36,723 bases of DNA from assembly GCA_020353195.1 (NCBI GenBank), contig CP070691.1, positions 2,021,040 to 2,057,762 of the forward strand, in the 5' to 3' direction. Below are positions 23,501 through 32,232 of this stretch, in pieces. The position numbers and the translations under genes are program-made. The notes beneath the pieces are model-generated. The model was not told the DNA's origin. It saw only the letters and a list, made by a program, of their open reading frames with translations, and made no database searches. This DNA comes from Phycisphaerales bacterium (GTDB lineage: Bacteria > Planctomycetota > Phycisphaerae > UBA1845). Positions within the stretch are counted from its first letter, which is position 1. Every line of letters begins with the position of its first letter.

Positions 23501-25864
23501 TCAGGAGACACTGACCGTTTCGGGCCCGGTGTGTTTGCCGGCCAGGTGGGCGGCGATCGTCTGGACGATGTGCTTGGGGTCGACGGGTTTGGCGATGTAG
23601 TCGTCACAACCGGCGCTGATGCACTTGTCGCGGTCACCGGTCATGGAGTGCGCGGTCAGGGCGATGATCGGGCGCGTATACCCTCTGTTTCGCAGCAGCT
23701 TGGTCGCGTCGTATCCGTCCATCACCGGCATTTGCATGTCCATCAGGATCACGTCGAACGGGCGACCCTGATCCTGCGCCGCAAGCGCCTCGTCAACCGC
23801 GCTGCGGCCGTTCTCGGAGATTGTCACATCAACGCCTGCCTTCCTCAGGGCGAACGAGATCAGCCGCTGGTTGTCCGGCCCGTCTTCGGCTAGCAGAATG
23901 CGGCAGTCGAGCCGGTCGGCGCACGGCGGGTCGGTCAGTGGCATGGCGGTCTGCGCGGGTTGAGCTCCTGCCTCCGTCGAGGTCTCGACCATCGGCACGC
24001 CGTCCAGCGGCCCCACACCGATCGTCAAGCGGAAACAGGTACCCCAGCCCGGTCGGGTGTCCGCAACGACGATGTCACCGCCCAGCATTTCCGCCAGGCG
24101 CTTGCTGATGGCAAGCCCCAGTCCGCTGCCCCCGAACTGCCGGGTCGTTGACGTATCTCCCTGTGTGAAGGGGTGGAACAGTGCGGAGGCCTGCTCGGCC
24201 GTCATGCCGATGCCCGTGTCGACGATGTCGAATTGCATCATCGGATTGGCGGAATCGGCGTCCACGAGGCGGGTGACGAGCCGGACCGAACCTCTCTCCG
24301 TGAATTTGATCGCGTTGCCGATGAGGTTAATCAGAATCTGCCTGAGCCGGGTGGGGTCGCCGTGAATCGTCTCGGGGAGGGCGCCGACCGTTTCGACGTC
24401 CAACGGCAGGCCCTTGGCATCGGCGCGAATCTGCATCAGCGACTGCACGTCGCTCATCAGCTCCAGCGGTGAGAACCGGATGCGCTCGACGTCGAGCTTG
24501 CCCGCCTCGATTTTGGAGAGGTCCAGGATGCTGTTGATGATCTGCAGCAGGTACTCCCCGTTTCGCTTGATGGTTTCGGCCGCCTCCAACCGCTGCGGCG
24601 GCGCCTTCTTGCGATCGCCGTCTTCAAGCAGCAGGTCGGCGAACCCGAGAATCGCCGTCATCGGCGTACGGATCTCGTGGCTCATGTTGGCCAGGAACTC
24701 GCTCTTGGCCTGGTTGGCCACCTGGGCGTCCCGCACGGCGGCTTCAAGCTGCTCCATGGCCGCCTCGAGTTCGACCGCGGTGCGCTTCTCGCTCTTCAGC
24801 GCCTCGATCATCCTGACGTTGTTTTCGCGCAGCTCTTCCTGCGCCTGCTCCGCCACCTTTCTGGCTTCTTCGGCGTCCTCCATCATGTTGAGGGCGGCCT
24901 GTTCAGACTGCTCCCGAACGCGGATTGCCTCGCGCAGCTCCTCGTTCGCCTTCGTCAATGCATCCGTTCGGTCGGCCACTCGGTGTTCGAGAAGGGCATG
25001 CGCCGCGCGTAGTCGATCTACCATCGTGTTGAAACTGGCAGCCAGGATACCGATCTCGTCGCGCCCTTGGACCGGAACGGGAGTGATCTCTGCGCTTTCG
25101 GCGTGGCTGGCGATGTGTTGGAAGTGCCGGGTAATCGGCCCGAGGCGACGGGCCACGACAAACCGGAACGCGAGCACGATGCCCACGAAGAGAAAGCCAA
25201 GCCCTCCGACCATCACCGTGGAATGTCTCACCACTTCCGAGACCATGGCGCTTTCGACGTTCTCCATCGGGATTGCAATCGTATCGAGGGCAACCACCTC
25301 ACCGAGAGGGCGGTGGAAACCTGCGGTCGCCCCGTATCGCTCCAGCAGCGAGGCCGGAGCGTCCTCGGGGCGCCCATGACAACGCAGGCAGCTCTCTTTC
25401 ATGCGCCTGGCGCTGAAGTGAGCGATGTATTCGCTGCCCTTCAGCTCAATGACGCCCACCCATTTGTCGACTTGGGGGTTGTTGTTGAAGTACTCGATCG
25501 CGCGCAACTCATCCGGGCTTGCCTGATTGGCAGGGTTCCGGGGATCGTCGGAAGAGAACTTGATGACATAGTCGGGGAATTCCTTGCGGACCTTTTCAAA
25601 GATGCTGCGGGCCACGAAGGACGAAGACATCGTTTCAGGCACGAATTCCTCTTCGCCGACATACTCCTCCATGGTCGGGCGAACCTCTTCCGCAACGTAG
25701 CTGCGAATCGCGAGGTCAAACTCCAAGGCCAGCGCGGCTTGCCGGCTCATCGCATCCACAACGTGCCTTCGGGAGTGAGAGTAAGCCCAGTAAGAGTCGA
25801 GGCCGGTGAACGCAATGGCAAGGACCGCCACGAGCGCCAGGAATCGTGTCGTGATACTTCTCAT
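23501..25864 (-). CDS. Hybrid histidine kinase with CxxCH heme-type sensor domain
   Basis: 787 residues; ATG 25864 follows GGGAG at 7 nt. An N-terminal membrane helix (about 7-24) and a second one (about 215-237) enclose an extracytoplasmic domain resembling DUF3365/Tll0287-like sensors. This carries a c-type heme signature CLRCH (Cys159, Cys162, His163) in [20 protein letters not shown]. Then come HAMP (about 237-290), a long coiled coil (290-385), HisKA with [13 protein letters not shown] (phospho-acceptor His396), HATPase ([22 protein letters not shown]) and a C-terminal receiver domain (acidic pair near AEDG, phospho-acceptor Asp709 in [12 protein letters not shown]). Heme domains of this kind are proposed to sense redox state or small ligands (family knowledge). 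No separate output regulator is adjacent, so the partner is unknown. Confidence 0.92.
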   Translation of the reverse strand: MRSITTRFLALVAVLAIAFTGLDSYWAYSHSRRHVVDAMSRQAALALEFDLAIRSYVAEEVRPTMEEYVGEEEFVPETMSSSFVARSIFEKVRKEFPDYVIKFSSDDPRNPANQASPDELRAIEYFNNNPQVDKWVGVIELKGSEYIAHFSARRMKESCLRCHGRPEDAPASLLERYGATAGFHRPLGEVVALDTIAIPMENVESAMVSEVVRHSTVMVGGLGFLFVGIVLAFRFVVARRLGPITRHFQHIASHAESAEITPVPVQGRDEIGILAASFNTMVDRLRAAHALLEHRVADRTDALTKANEELREAIRVREQSEQAALNMMEDAEEARKVAEQAQEELRENNVRMIEALKSEKRTAVELEAAMEQLEAAVRDAQVANQAKSEFLANMSHEIRTPMTAILGFADLLLEDGDRKKAPPQRLEAAETIKRNGEYLLQIINSILDLSKIEAGKLDVERIRFSPLELMSDVQSLMQIRADAKGLPLDVETVGALPETIHGDPTRLRQILINLIGNAIKFTERGSVRLVTRLVDADSANPMMQFDIVDTGIGMTAEQASALFHPFTQGDTSTTRQFGGSGLGLAISKRLAEMLGGDIVVADTRPGWGTCFRLTIGVGPLDGVPMVETSTEAGAQPAQTAMPLTDPPCADRLDCRILLAEDGPDNQRLISFALRKAGVDVTISENGRSAVDEALAAQDQGRPFDVILMDMQMPVMDGYDATKLLRNRGYTRPIIALTAHSMTGDRDKCISAGCDDYIAKPVDPKHIVQTIAAHLAGKHTGPETVSVS

Positions 25865-26257
25865 TCGTCAGCTCCCGTCCGATCGGAGCCCGCCAGCCGC
25901 GCGACCCGCGACCGGATCGAGCGACCCGCCCGCAGGAGCACCCGAAGAATCCAGACACGGACCGCGGCGCCGCCGACCGCTGGCCCGGCGCAGGATCGGG
26001 GAAGGCCGGTCCGGGGACGGCAACAGGTGTGACGAACCTGGATCCCGTCATGTCATCACATTGCCTATCGTCGGATCGGTCGCAGGCCATAAGCTCAGGC
26101 GTGGACGAACCGTTGGCAGGCGACGGCATTGCGACGGCACGTCCGATAGACGGCGAGGCTTCCCGACCCCGCACGTGCAGTCGCCGCCGATAAGCGACCG
26201 AAACTGGATTGTGTCAGACGGTGTGCCGCCCGGCGCAACGAAGGGCCGGCTCTCCGG
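25865..26257. other. ~390 bp intergenic region upstream of the sensor kinase
   Basis: It lies between the kinase start and the end of the PEGA lipoprotein gene, both minus strand. It should contain the kinase promoter, but I found no well-spaced -35/-10 pair. No gene, RNA or repeat was recognised. Confidence 0.4.
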
Positions 26258-26668
26258 CTAGTCCACTTCGTAAAGGGCGCGGTCGCGGAACTCATCCGCA
26301 CGCTGAAGAATCTCCTCGCGGTCGGGCAGCACCTTCGCGTCCAGCACGTAGGCGAACGTGCGCTCGTCGTGGATGTGGCCGGGCCAGAGAACTTCGGCGA
26401 AGAAATCGACCGGCGGAATCTGATACCACGGCTCGACAACCTGCACGTGGGTCCGGAGAGATTCGTACCCCTGCTTGCGGATGATCAGGTCGTAGTCTCC
26501 GTACCAGGTGAAATCGACGGAGACCGGGCTTCGCCCCACCTCCTGGTCGTTCAGGTAAACCAGCGCGCCGGCGGGTTCGGTCTGGATGGTCATCGTTCGC
26601 CGCACGCAACCGCCGGTCAGCCCGCCGACGACGAGGACGAGAAGCGGAATGGCCCGTTGCATGTTCAT
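26258..26668 (-). CDS. Small PEGA-domain lipoprotein
   Basis: 136 residues from ATG 26668 (in-frame ATGs at 26677 and 26662 are close alternatives). The lipoprotein signal MQRAIPLLVLVVGGLTGGC ends in a clear lipobox. A PEGA domain follows: MTIQTEPAGALVYLNDQEVG, then RSPVSVDFTWYGDYDLIIRK, a beta-sandwich found in surface-layer or envelope-associated proteins. The C-terminal third (PPVDFFAEVLWPGHIHDERT) resembles other planctomycete and bacterial PEGA lipoproteins and ends in a charged helix. The role is probably structural in the cell envelope; no enzyme motif is seen. The upstream neighbour on the same strand is the CBS protein, 110 bp away. Confidence 0.8.
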   Translation of the reverse strand: MNMQRAIPLLVLVVGGLTGGCVRRTMTIQTEPAGALVYLNDQEVGRSPVSVDFTWYGDYDLIIRKQGYESLRTHVQVVEPWYQIPPVDFFAEVLWPGHIHDERTFAYVLDAKVLPDREEILQRADEFRDRALYEVD

Positions 26669-26778
26669 CTCAAGCATCCGCCATTGTCGGCCAGGCGGGA
26701 CGGCCCCTCGACGCACGGCGTCGATAACTCGAGGCCACCCGGGTTCTATGGATCGCGCCCCCTTTCCCAAAGGCGCTC

Positions 26779-27216
26779 TTATCGGGTCCGCCCGTACAGG
26801 TACTCGTGGAGGTACTCGATCGTCTGCTGGCGTTGGGCGGCCTCGGCGGCCATGAGGTCGCCGATCGAGATCATGCCCCGCAGTCGGCCCGCATCCACCA
26901 CGGGCAGGTGGCGGATTCTCTTCTCGGTCATGACGTTCCGGCATTCTTCAACCGTGGTGTCCGACCGGCAGCAGGCGCAAGGCGAGGTCATCACGTCAGC
27001 AACTTTGGTCGTCTCGGCCGACCGGTTGGCCGCCACGACCCGGTTCATGACGTCGCGTTCGGTGAAGATGCCCACCACCTGATCGCCCGCCGTCACCACG
27101 AGGGCTCCGATCCGCCGCTCGTTCATGATCCGGGCCGCCTCGATGACCGCCGCGTCTCTCGCCACGGCGGCTACGTCAGCGCCTTTCTTGTTCAGGATGT
27201 CTTCGACGGTTCGCAA
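26779..27216 (-). CDS. Twin-CBS-domain protein
   Basis: 145 residues with a TTG start at 27216, supported by GGAGGG 6 nt upstream and by the family-like beginning MRTVEDILNKKG. Two CBS motifs: residues 7-65 (AARIMNERRIGALVVT, VVGIFTERDVM) and 73-135 (VMTEKRIRHLPVVDAGRLRGMISIGDL). Stand-alone CBS pairs bind adenosyl ligands (AMP, ATP, SAM) and regulate partner proteins, which cannot be identified here. An unusual CACC cluster (Cys80, 82, 83) plus Cys92 sits where most relatives have at most one or two cysteines. It may share a transcript with the PEGA lipoprotein downstream. Confidence 0.9.
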   Translation of the reverse strand: MRTVEDILNKKGADVAAVARDAAVIEAARIMNERRIGALVVTAGDQVVGIFTERDVMNRVVAANRSAETTKVADVMTSPCACCRSDTTVEECRNVMTEKRIRHLPVVDAGRLRGMISIGDLMAAEAAQRQQTIEYLHEYLYGRTR

Positions 27217-27222
27217 TGTTCG

Positions 27223-27228
27223 CCCTCC
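27223..27228 (-). promoter_or_regulatory. Shine-Dalgarno supporting a TTG start (CBS gene)
   Basis: GGAGGG lies 6 nt before TTG 27216. No ATG or GTG is available in frame before the first CBS strand, so this site decides the start. Confidence 0.7.
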
Positions 27229-27526
27229 GAGCGGGTGCGGGAAACCTCGACGGACGCCGGGTCATGATCGGCCAGCAGCGTCGCAATTGCAAGCGGAATC
27301 ACGCGAATCCGGGCCGCTTCGACGGTTGGCGGTCGGTTTCGGCGTCCCGGGCCGGTCGGTCCGGACGCGGCCGGCGACATCATCCTCCCGGAAAACCGCA
27401 CCAGGCGCTGTCCCCTTGCGTGGGAAAATGTGCTACAAACTCACGCTGGACATCACCGGCCGATGCCGAATCGGGGCGGTGCGACACGCTTCGCAACGTG
27501 AAAAGACTGCCGAAAGGGTATCCACC
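27229..27526. other. ~300 bp divergent region between the CBS gene and the coiled-coil lipoprotein
   Basis: It holds promoters for two divergent genes. TGCTACAAA at 27431-27439 resembles an extended -10 (TG-n-hexamer) about 80-90 nt upstream of the plus-strand gene, but without a matching -35. Nothing else was recognised. Confidence 0.35.
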
Positions 27527-28246
27527 ATGTGCAGGCCTGCAGTATGGAGCATGAGCGGGCTGATCGGGTTGTCGATCCTGGCAGCCGGGTGTGATCAACG
27601 GGATGTCGATCTTGAGAAGATGCTAGCCCAGCAGGTCGACCGTGTGACCCTCGAGAACACCCGGCTGAAGCGCGAACTGGCCGACCGGGACCAGACCATC
27701 GATTCGCTTCGCCGCCAGGTGGACGAACTGCTGGACCTGGGCCCGGGGCGGCTCGACCACCTTTTCACGATCGACCGGATCGAGTTGGTGCGTCTGACCG
27801 GCGGAGCGGACTATGACGGCCGGCCCGGCGACGACGGGGTGACCGTCTACGTTCGCCCGGTCGACGTTCAGGGTGACCCGATCAAAGCCGCCGGCGAGAT
27901 CCGCGTTCAGCTCCTCGACGTGACGCAGCAAGGCCAACCCCGCGAGTTGGGGCTCTACGTCATCAACGACCCGGGTAAGCTCCGCGCGGCGTGGCACAGC
28001 GGGATCATGACCGACCACTACACGGTCAAGTGCGGCTGGCAACCCGGGGTACCCCTGCCCGCAAGCCGAGAGGTCACGGTTCGCGTGACATTCCTCGATT
28101 GGCTGACCGGTCGGGAGTTCACGGCTCAGGAGATGGTCCGTGTGTCGTTGGTCGAGGGGCAAGAGGTGAGCTCGTGCCGTCCTCCCGGGAAGCCCTCCGG
28201 TGTTCGCAGCCCCGGGCCCATGCCGTCGTGCGCGGGCGCCGGCTGA
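27527..28246 (+). CDS. Lipoprotein of unknown function with N-terminal coiled coil
   Basis: 239 residues from ATG 27527, which follows AAAGGG at 8 nt. The signal peptide ends in a lipobox, LSILAAGC (Cys22). Residues about 27-70 form a heptad-patterned coiled coil (LEKMLAQQVDRVTLENTRLK onwards). Residues 75-220 look like a single beta-sandwich (LFTIDRIELVRLTGG, GVTVYVRPVDVQGDPIKAAG, REVTVRVTFLDWLTGREF). The tail after residue 220 is Pro/Gly/Ser-rich and disordered-looking. I do not recognise a characterised family. It is probably an envelope-anchored protein that oligomerises through its coil (inference). Confidence 0.75.
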   Translation: MCRPAVWSMSGLIGLSILAAGCDQRDVDLEKMLAQQVDRVTLENTRLKRELADRDQTIDSLRRQVDELLDLGPGRLDHLFTIDRIELVRLTGGADYDGRPGDDGVTVYVRPVDVQGDPIKAAGEIRVQLLDVTQQGQPRELGLYVINDPGKLRAAWHSGIMTDHYTVKCGWQPGVPLPASREVTVRVTFLDWLTGREFTAQEMVRVSLVEGQEVSSCRPPGKPSGVRSPGPMPSCAGAG

Positions 28247-28275
28247 GCCCGATCAGCTCGGTTGTTACTTTCGGC

Positions 28276-28304
28276 TTGCCCCGCCGGTCCAGCACGCGTA
28301 TTCT
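28276..28304 (+). promoter_or_regulatory. Candidate promoter for clpS
   Basis: TTGCCC, 17 nt, TATTCT (4 of 6 matches at each box), directly followed by GATAAT at 28305-28310, which could serve as an alternative -10. It lies about 55 nt upstream of the clpS ATG. Confidence 0.35.
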
Positions 28305-28360
28305 GATAATAGCGAGCGGACACAGCCGTACCGCCGATCGGGCCGCAGCAGGGGCATCGC

Positions 28361-28714
28361 ATGCCGCGGAAGTCGCGCCAGGACGATCAGGACGGGACCG
28401 GCGTCGAGCCGGGCGACGGGGCAGCAGATACCGCCGTCGTCACGGAACGGCAACCGGCCCGCACGCCGCCCCGGTTGCTGCCTCCCTTCAAAGTCCTACT
28501 GCACAACGACGACGTCAATGAGTTCCTGTATGTGATCGCGGCAATCATCAAGCTCACGTCGCTCTCACAGGAGGATGCGGTCCAGCGCACCCTCGAGGCT
28601 CACGAGACCGGCGTGTCGCTGCTGCTGGTGACGCACAAGGAGCGGGCGGAGTTGATCCAGGAGCAGTTCGCCTCCTGCAATCTCACCGTCACCATCGAAC
28701 CGGATACCGTCTAA
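28361..28714 (+). CDS. clpS: ATP-dependent Clp protease adaptor ClpS
   Basis: 117 residues from ATG 28361 (AGGGG 6-7 nt upstream). After a disordered N-terminal extension of about 38 residues comes the ClpS core: PPFKVLLHNDDVNEFLYVI (HNDD 48-51, part of the N-degron pocket and ClpA-binding face) and AHETGVSLLLVTHKERAEL (His81). ClpS delivers N-end-rule substrates to the ClpAP or ClpCP protease in the cytoplasm. The N-terminal extension is longer than in E. coli (total 106) but common. It has its own probable promoter and is followed by a separate pdxJ promoter. Confidence 0.92.
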   Translation: MPRKSRQDDQDGTGVEPGDGAADTAVVTERQPARTPPRLLPPFKVLLHNDDVNEFLYVIAAIIKLTSLSQEDAVQRTLEAHETGVSLLLVTHKERAELIQEQFASCNLTVTIEPDTV

Positions 28715-28833
28715 GCAATGCCGTTTGAAGCTCGCGCTGCCCACGGGTCGCGCTTCCGGTGATGCGCGGGCGAAAGCGGCGGTCTGCGCGGTTGCCGCGG
28801 CGGGTGGTGACGTTCGGTGGCCCGGGGCTCTCA

Positions 28834-28861
28834 TTTACAGTCCGCCCGTCGGTCCTATAAT
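28834..28861 (+). promoter_or_regulatory. Sigma-70-type promoter of pdxJ
   Basis: TTTACA (5 of 6), 16-nt spacer, TATAAT (6 of 6), standing out in GC-rich sequence. The predicted start is near 28868, giving a leader of about 40 nt before ATG 28907. This is the best promoter match I found in the window and implies pdxJ and the overlapping gene after it are transcribed independently of clpS. Confidence 0.75.
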
Positions 28862-28906
28862 TGGCCCGGCGCCCGGGTTCCTGACGTTCCAGCGCGGAGA
28901 GCAGAC

Positions 28907-29647
28907 ATGGCACTGTTGGGCGTGAACATCGATCATGTGGCGACGGTGCGACAGGCCCGTCGCACGGATGAGCCGGACCCTGTCTGGGCAGCCGCTGAAG
29001 CCGAGCTCGGTGGCGCGGACGGGATCACGGTGCATCTGCGCGAAGATCGGCGTCACATCGGCGATCGGGACGTCACCCTGTTGCGGCAAACGGTAGGGGT
29101 CAAGCTGAATCTGGAAATGTCCATCGCCGACGAGATCGTCCGGATCGCGTGCGACGTGAAGCCGGACCAGGCGACCCTCGTCCCGGAGCGTCGGGAGGAG
29201 CTGACGACCGAAGGCGGGCTGGACGTGGTCACGCACGGCCAGCGGGTCCGGGAGGCGGTCAGGCGGCTGCATGACGCCGGGATCATCGTCAGCGCGTTCA
29301 TCGAGCCGGTCGCCGAGCAGGTGGAGGCCTCCCAGGATGTCGGCTGCGAGGCGGTCGAGCTATGGACTGGTGCCTACGCCCACGCTGCCAGCCCCCCGGA
29401 GCGGGACCGGGCGGTGGCTGACCTGCGGGCGGCGCTGGCGCTGGGGCACAAACTGGGGGTGGAGGTCCACGGCGGGCATGGGCTGACCTACCGGAATATC
29501 GCGGTCATCGCGTCGGAGCCGGGGTTCTTGGAGTTCAACATCGGCCATTCCATTGTTTCCCGGGCGGTGTTCGTCGGGATGCGCCGTGCGGTGCGGGAGA
29601 TGAAAGGACTGTTGGAGCGGTACAAGCCGCGGGAGTCGAGACCATGA
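28907..29647 (+). CDS. pdxJ: Pyridoxine 5'-phosphate synthase PdxJ
   Basis: 246 residues from ATG 28907, with GGAGA 6 nt upstream. PdxJ condenses 1-deoxyxylulose 5-phosphate with 3-amino-2-oxopropyl phosphate to give pyridoxine 5'-phosphate, the last ring-forming step of DXP-dependent vitamin B6 synthesis in the cytoplasm. Family signatures: [16 protein letters not shown] at the N-terminus, [16 protein letters not shown] (His43, Arg45, His50), KLNLEM (catalytic Glu70), [11 protein letters not shown] (Glu151) and [10 protein letters not shown] (His191). All key residues of the TIM-barrel active site are present. Length is normal. Its stop overlaps the start of the next gene by 4 nt (ATGA), suggesting translational coupling. 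Confidence 0.97.
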   Translation: MALLGVNIDHVATVRQARRTDEPDPVWAAAEAELGGADGITVHLREDRRHIGDRDVTLLRQTVGVKLNLEMSIADEIVRIACDVKPDQATLVPERREELTTEGGLDVVTHGQRVREAVRRLHDAGIIVSAFIEPVAEQVEASQDVGCEAVELWTGAYAHAASPPERDRAVADLRAALALGHKLGVEVHGGHGLTYRNIAVIASEPGFLEFNIGHSIVSRAVFVGMRRAVREMKGLLERYKPRESRP

Positions 29648-30984
29648 GGTGTGCGTTCTGGCTAGTGACGGTGGCGGCCGTGTCGATCACGGCGCCAGCT
29701 GCCTATGGCGAGTTTCTGCTGACCGATGCCGACCGCGTGGTGTTCTACGGGGATCGGCAGGTTGCCCCGCCGACGTTCGGGTTGCAGGTCGAGTCGTTCG
29801 TTCGGGTGCGGTACCCAAAGCTCAAGACGTGGTTCCTGCACCAGCGGGCGTATCCGGATGGCACGGCCGCCGAGGGCACCGCCCAGTTTGACGAGCGGGT
29901 GGCCACCTGGGACCCCACGGTGGTAGTGCTCTGCTTCGGGCAGGACGACGCGGGGCGGCAGGCGCTGGATCCAGCCAGGGTCGAGGCCTTCGGCTCCGAG
30001 ATGCGGAAGCTGGTCGGCCAGTGCAAGGCGATCGGAGCGAACGCCTGGCTGATGACACCCATCTGCCCGAACGCAGCCGGCCGACCCCGGCTCCAGGAAA
30101 TCCGGTATGACGAGTGCGTGGGCGCGTATGCCGAATCGCTGCGTACCATCGGCCGGGAGCTGCAGGTTCCGGTGCTGGACTGGTATCAAGCGACGGTGGA
30201 GTATCGCCAGACGTCGGAGGGCAAGCCCCGGCTGCAATTGACGACGACATCAGGGGTTGATCCATCGCCACGAGGCGCCGCCGTTGCCACCGAGCTGATC
30301 CTGGAAGCCTGGAAGGCGGAGCCGACGAAGTTCGCGATTCGCGCCGATTGGTCCGGCGACCTCGCGGAGGTCTCCGCCGGGCAGGTGACGGCGAACAAGG
30401 AGGACGAGGGCACCCTGATCCTCTCGCTGAAGGACATCCCCCTGCCGTGGCACGTGGCGGACCGAGGGCCCGTCCTGGCTTCGGATTGGCCGCCGGCGCG
30501 GTTCTATGAGTACACGTTGCAGATCGAGAACATTTCGGATCCGACCGTCGGGTTCGTCATCTCCCCGGTGGGCGGTGGCCCCCCCGACAGCACCAAGCCC
30601 TTCATGAGGCGAATGCTCGATGAGGGCTGCGACGTCAGCTACTTCGGCCCGCTGGCGGTGTCCAAGGCGGTGAGCGACTTGAACGGGGCAATTGTGGAGA
30701 AGAACGAATGGTATCGGCGGGCGGAGGAGTTCCGGAGAAGGCCCGTTCCCGAACCGGAATTCGAACAGGCCTACCGGACCCAGGCGCTGGCGTTCCGGCA
30801 GTATGCGGATGGGACGGCCAACATCATCCTGCGCATGCCCCGGACGATGAGTATTGATATCGCCGTGCAGACGTCGCACGCGGCGCAGGCCCGGAGGAAG
30901 AGAGAAACGCCTCCGACCACGCTGCCGGCGGAGGAGCCGTCAGCCGGTGAGACAAACGCCGTACCGGAGAAACCCGGTCGCTGA
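29644..30984 (+). CDS. Secreted SGNH/GDSL-hydrolase-like protein lacking catalytic residues
   Basis: 446 residues; ATG 29644 overlaps the pdxJ stop. A signal peptide covers about residues 1-22. Residues 25-220 follow the SGNH/GDSL fold: block [10 protein letters not shown], a middle block, block [17 protein letters not shown] and block [12 protein letters not shown]. At the canonical places, the nucleophile Ser of GDS is Arg38, the Asn of G-x-N-D is Asp101, and the D-x-x-H pair is Ser203/Asp206. It is therefore unlikely to be an esterase. Residues 225-410 hold a beta-rich region and a helical part ([20 protein letters not shown]), and the tail is Pro/Thr/Glu-rich. The protein is exported and could be a binding or structural derivative of planctomycete GDSL proteins (inference). 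Confidence 0.8.
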   Translation: MRCAFWLVTVAAVSITAPAAYGEFLLTDADRVVFYGDRQVAPPTFGLQVESFVRVRYPKLKTWFLHQRAYPDGTAAEGTAQFDERVATWDPTVVVLCFGQDDAGRQALDPARVEAFGSEMRKLVGQCKAIGANAWLMTPICPNAAGRPRLQEIRYDECVGAYAESLRTIGRELQVPVLDWYQATVEYRQTSEGKPRLQLTTTSGVDPSPRGAAVATELILEAWKAEPTKFAIRADWSGDLAEVSAGQVTANKEDEGTLILSLKDIPLPWHVADRGPVLASDWPPARFYEYTLQIENISDPTVGFVISPVGGGPPDSTKPFMRRMLDEGCDVSYFGPLAVSKAVSDLNGAIVEKNEWYRRAEEFRRRPVPEPEFEQAYRTQALAFRQYADGTANIILRMPRTMSIDIAVQTSHAAQARRKRETPPTTLPAEEPSAGETNAVPEKPGR

Positions 30985-30997
30985 CGGTTCAGGCGGA

Positions 30998-31016
30998 TGT
31001 GACAGGATTGTGACAG
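30998..31016 (+). repeat. Direct repeat TGTGACAG, 11 bp apart
   Basis: TGTGACAG occurs at 30998-31005 and again at 31009-31016, one helical turn apart, immediately upstream of the ATG at 31021. It could be a regulator site or chance; it also displaces any good ribosome-binding site. Confidence 0.35.
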
Positions 31017-31020
31017 TATT

Positions 31021-32019
31021 ATGACCCCCACACTGGCATGCCCCTATCCGCGATTGCGGTGGTTCGACAAGGTGGTGACCGCGCTGACGTGGGCCTGCGC
31101 GATCGCGGTGTTTGCGACCGTGGGTTGGATGGCGATCAGCCCGGACGATCCGCGGGGCGCGGTCAGTCTGTCGATCGGCGATGTGGCGGTGGTCATCCCC
31201 CAGGTCGCCGCCCTGGCGGCGGTGGTAGCGGGCGTGGTCACCGCCATCATCGGGCGCATGCTCCCAGACGCGGGGACGTTCGCCGTGGCCGTTGGCCTGG
31301 CCGGGGCGAATCTGCAAGGGCACCCTTCGTCCTACCTCCTGATGAACGCCACCGGCGTCGGGGCCCGGCGAATCCTGTGCCTGTCGCTCGTGGCGGAGGC
31401 GGTGGTCTGGTTTCTGGTCATCGCGGTGGCGTTCGTGGTCTCGGGGCTAGTCATGCGATGGTGCTGGTGTTACGGGCGCGGCGAGTCCGATGCGGACGCC
31501 GGCCCCGCAAAGCTGGCGACCCTATCGATTGCCGACGTCCCTGTCCTCGGTCGCCTGGTGTGCGGGGCGCGGTTGACTGCGGACGCGACTCGACCACGGA
31601 AAGGCGTCCTGCACGGTGTGGTGACCGCTCTGGCCGCGTTGCTGCTGATCCGTTTGCTGGCGACCGGGTCGCCGGCCCGCACCGTGCAGCACGGTCAGGT
31701 GTATTTCTCGCTGGCGGCGGCGTTCTTCATCGGCGGGTATGCGGCTCACCGGATGTTCCCGGTGCGAACTGCGCTTTGGGGTTGCCTTGCCGTCCCCGTT
31801 GTGTGTATCATCGGGTACGCGTGGACGATGCTGCGCGCGCAGGGCCCGGCTTCCTACGCCCGCATCGCCAGCGTGCCGCCGACCGCCTTCATTCGGGCCC
31901 TTCCGTTGGAGTACATTTCGGTCGGTATCGCGGGCGTGCTGGCGTCGTTTTGGGGCCGCGCCAGTCCGGGCCAGCCCGCCGACGAGCGTGATCGCCCAGT
32001 TGAAGGCTCGCGGGCCTGA
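31021..32019 (+). CDS. Polytopic inner-membrane protein of unknown function
   Basis: 332 residues from ATG 31021, with no strong ribosome-binding site. Seven or eight hydrophobic segments are visible, at about 18-39, 54-78, 82-100 (weak), 117-142, 200-217, 228-247, 252-272 and 295-312. A hydrophilic loop at 145-195 is rich in Gly, Asp and Arg (cytoplasmic or periplasmic side not decided). The stretch TALWGCLAVPVVCIIGYAWTM and the loop between segments 3 and 4 show no transporter or enzyme signature known to me. The 65-residue gene begins 15 nt after its stop, suggesting a two-gene unit. The family is unrecognised. Confidence 0.75.
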   Translation: MTPTLACPYPRLRWFDKVVTALTWACAIAVFATVGWMAISPDDPRGAVSLSIGDVAVVIPQVAALAAVVAGVVTAIIGRMLPDAGTFAVAVGLAGANLQGHPSSYLLMNATGVGARRILCLSLVAEAVVWFLVIAVAFVVSGLVMRWCWCYGRGESDADAGPAKLATLSIADVPVLGRLVCGARLTADATRPRKGVLHGVVTALAALLLIRLLATGSPARTVQHGQVYFSLAAAFFIGGYAAHRMFPVRTALWGCLAVPVVCIIGYAWTMLRAQGPASYARIASVPPTAFIRALPLEYISVGIAGVLASFWGRASPGQPADERDRPVEGSRA

Positions 32020-32034
32020 TGACTTTGGACAGTC

Positions 32035-32232
32035 ATGATCTGGCAACACAACGTTCGAGATCTTTACCGTGAGATGCGGAGGCGTATCCTCGCCGAGACC
32101 GAGCACTATCTCACGCGCTGCCTTGCCAATCCTCATCTGGCCATTCGCATTCCCAGAATCAAGGTCGGCGAGGGTTCTTTTCCGCCCGGGCTGGCGGAAC
32201 GATTCTGGTCCGAAGTGCTCAGTCGTGAGTAA
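32035..32232 (+). CDS. Small (65-residue) basic protein, unknown function
   Basis: ATG 32035 lies 15 nt after the membrane-protein stop. The sequence begins MIWQHNVRDLYREMRRRIL and continues with amphipathic, Arg-rich helix-forming sequence, then a Pro/Gly-containing C-terminal part (HLAIRIPRIKVGEGSFPPGL). No signal peptide, transmembrane segment or known motif is seen. Tight spacing behind the membrane protein and its protein-like composition argue that it is real; it could be a cytoplasmic partner of that protein (inference). Confidence 0.6.
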   Translation: MIWQHNVRDLYREMRRRILAETEHYLTRCLANPHLAIRIPRIKVGEGSFPPGLAERFWSEVLSRE

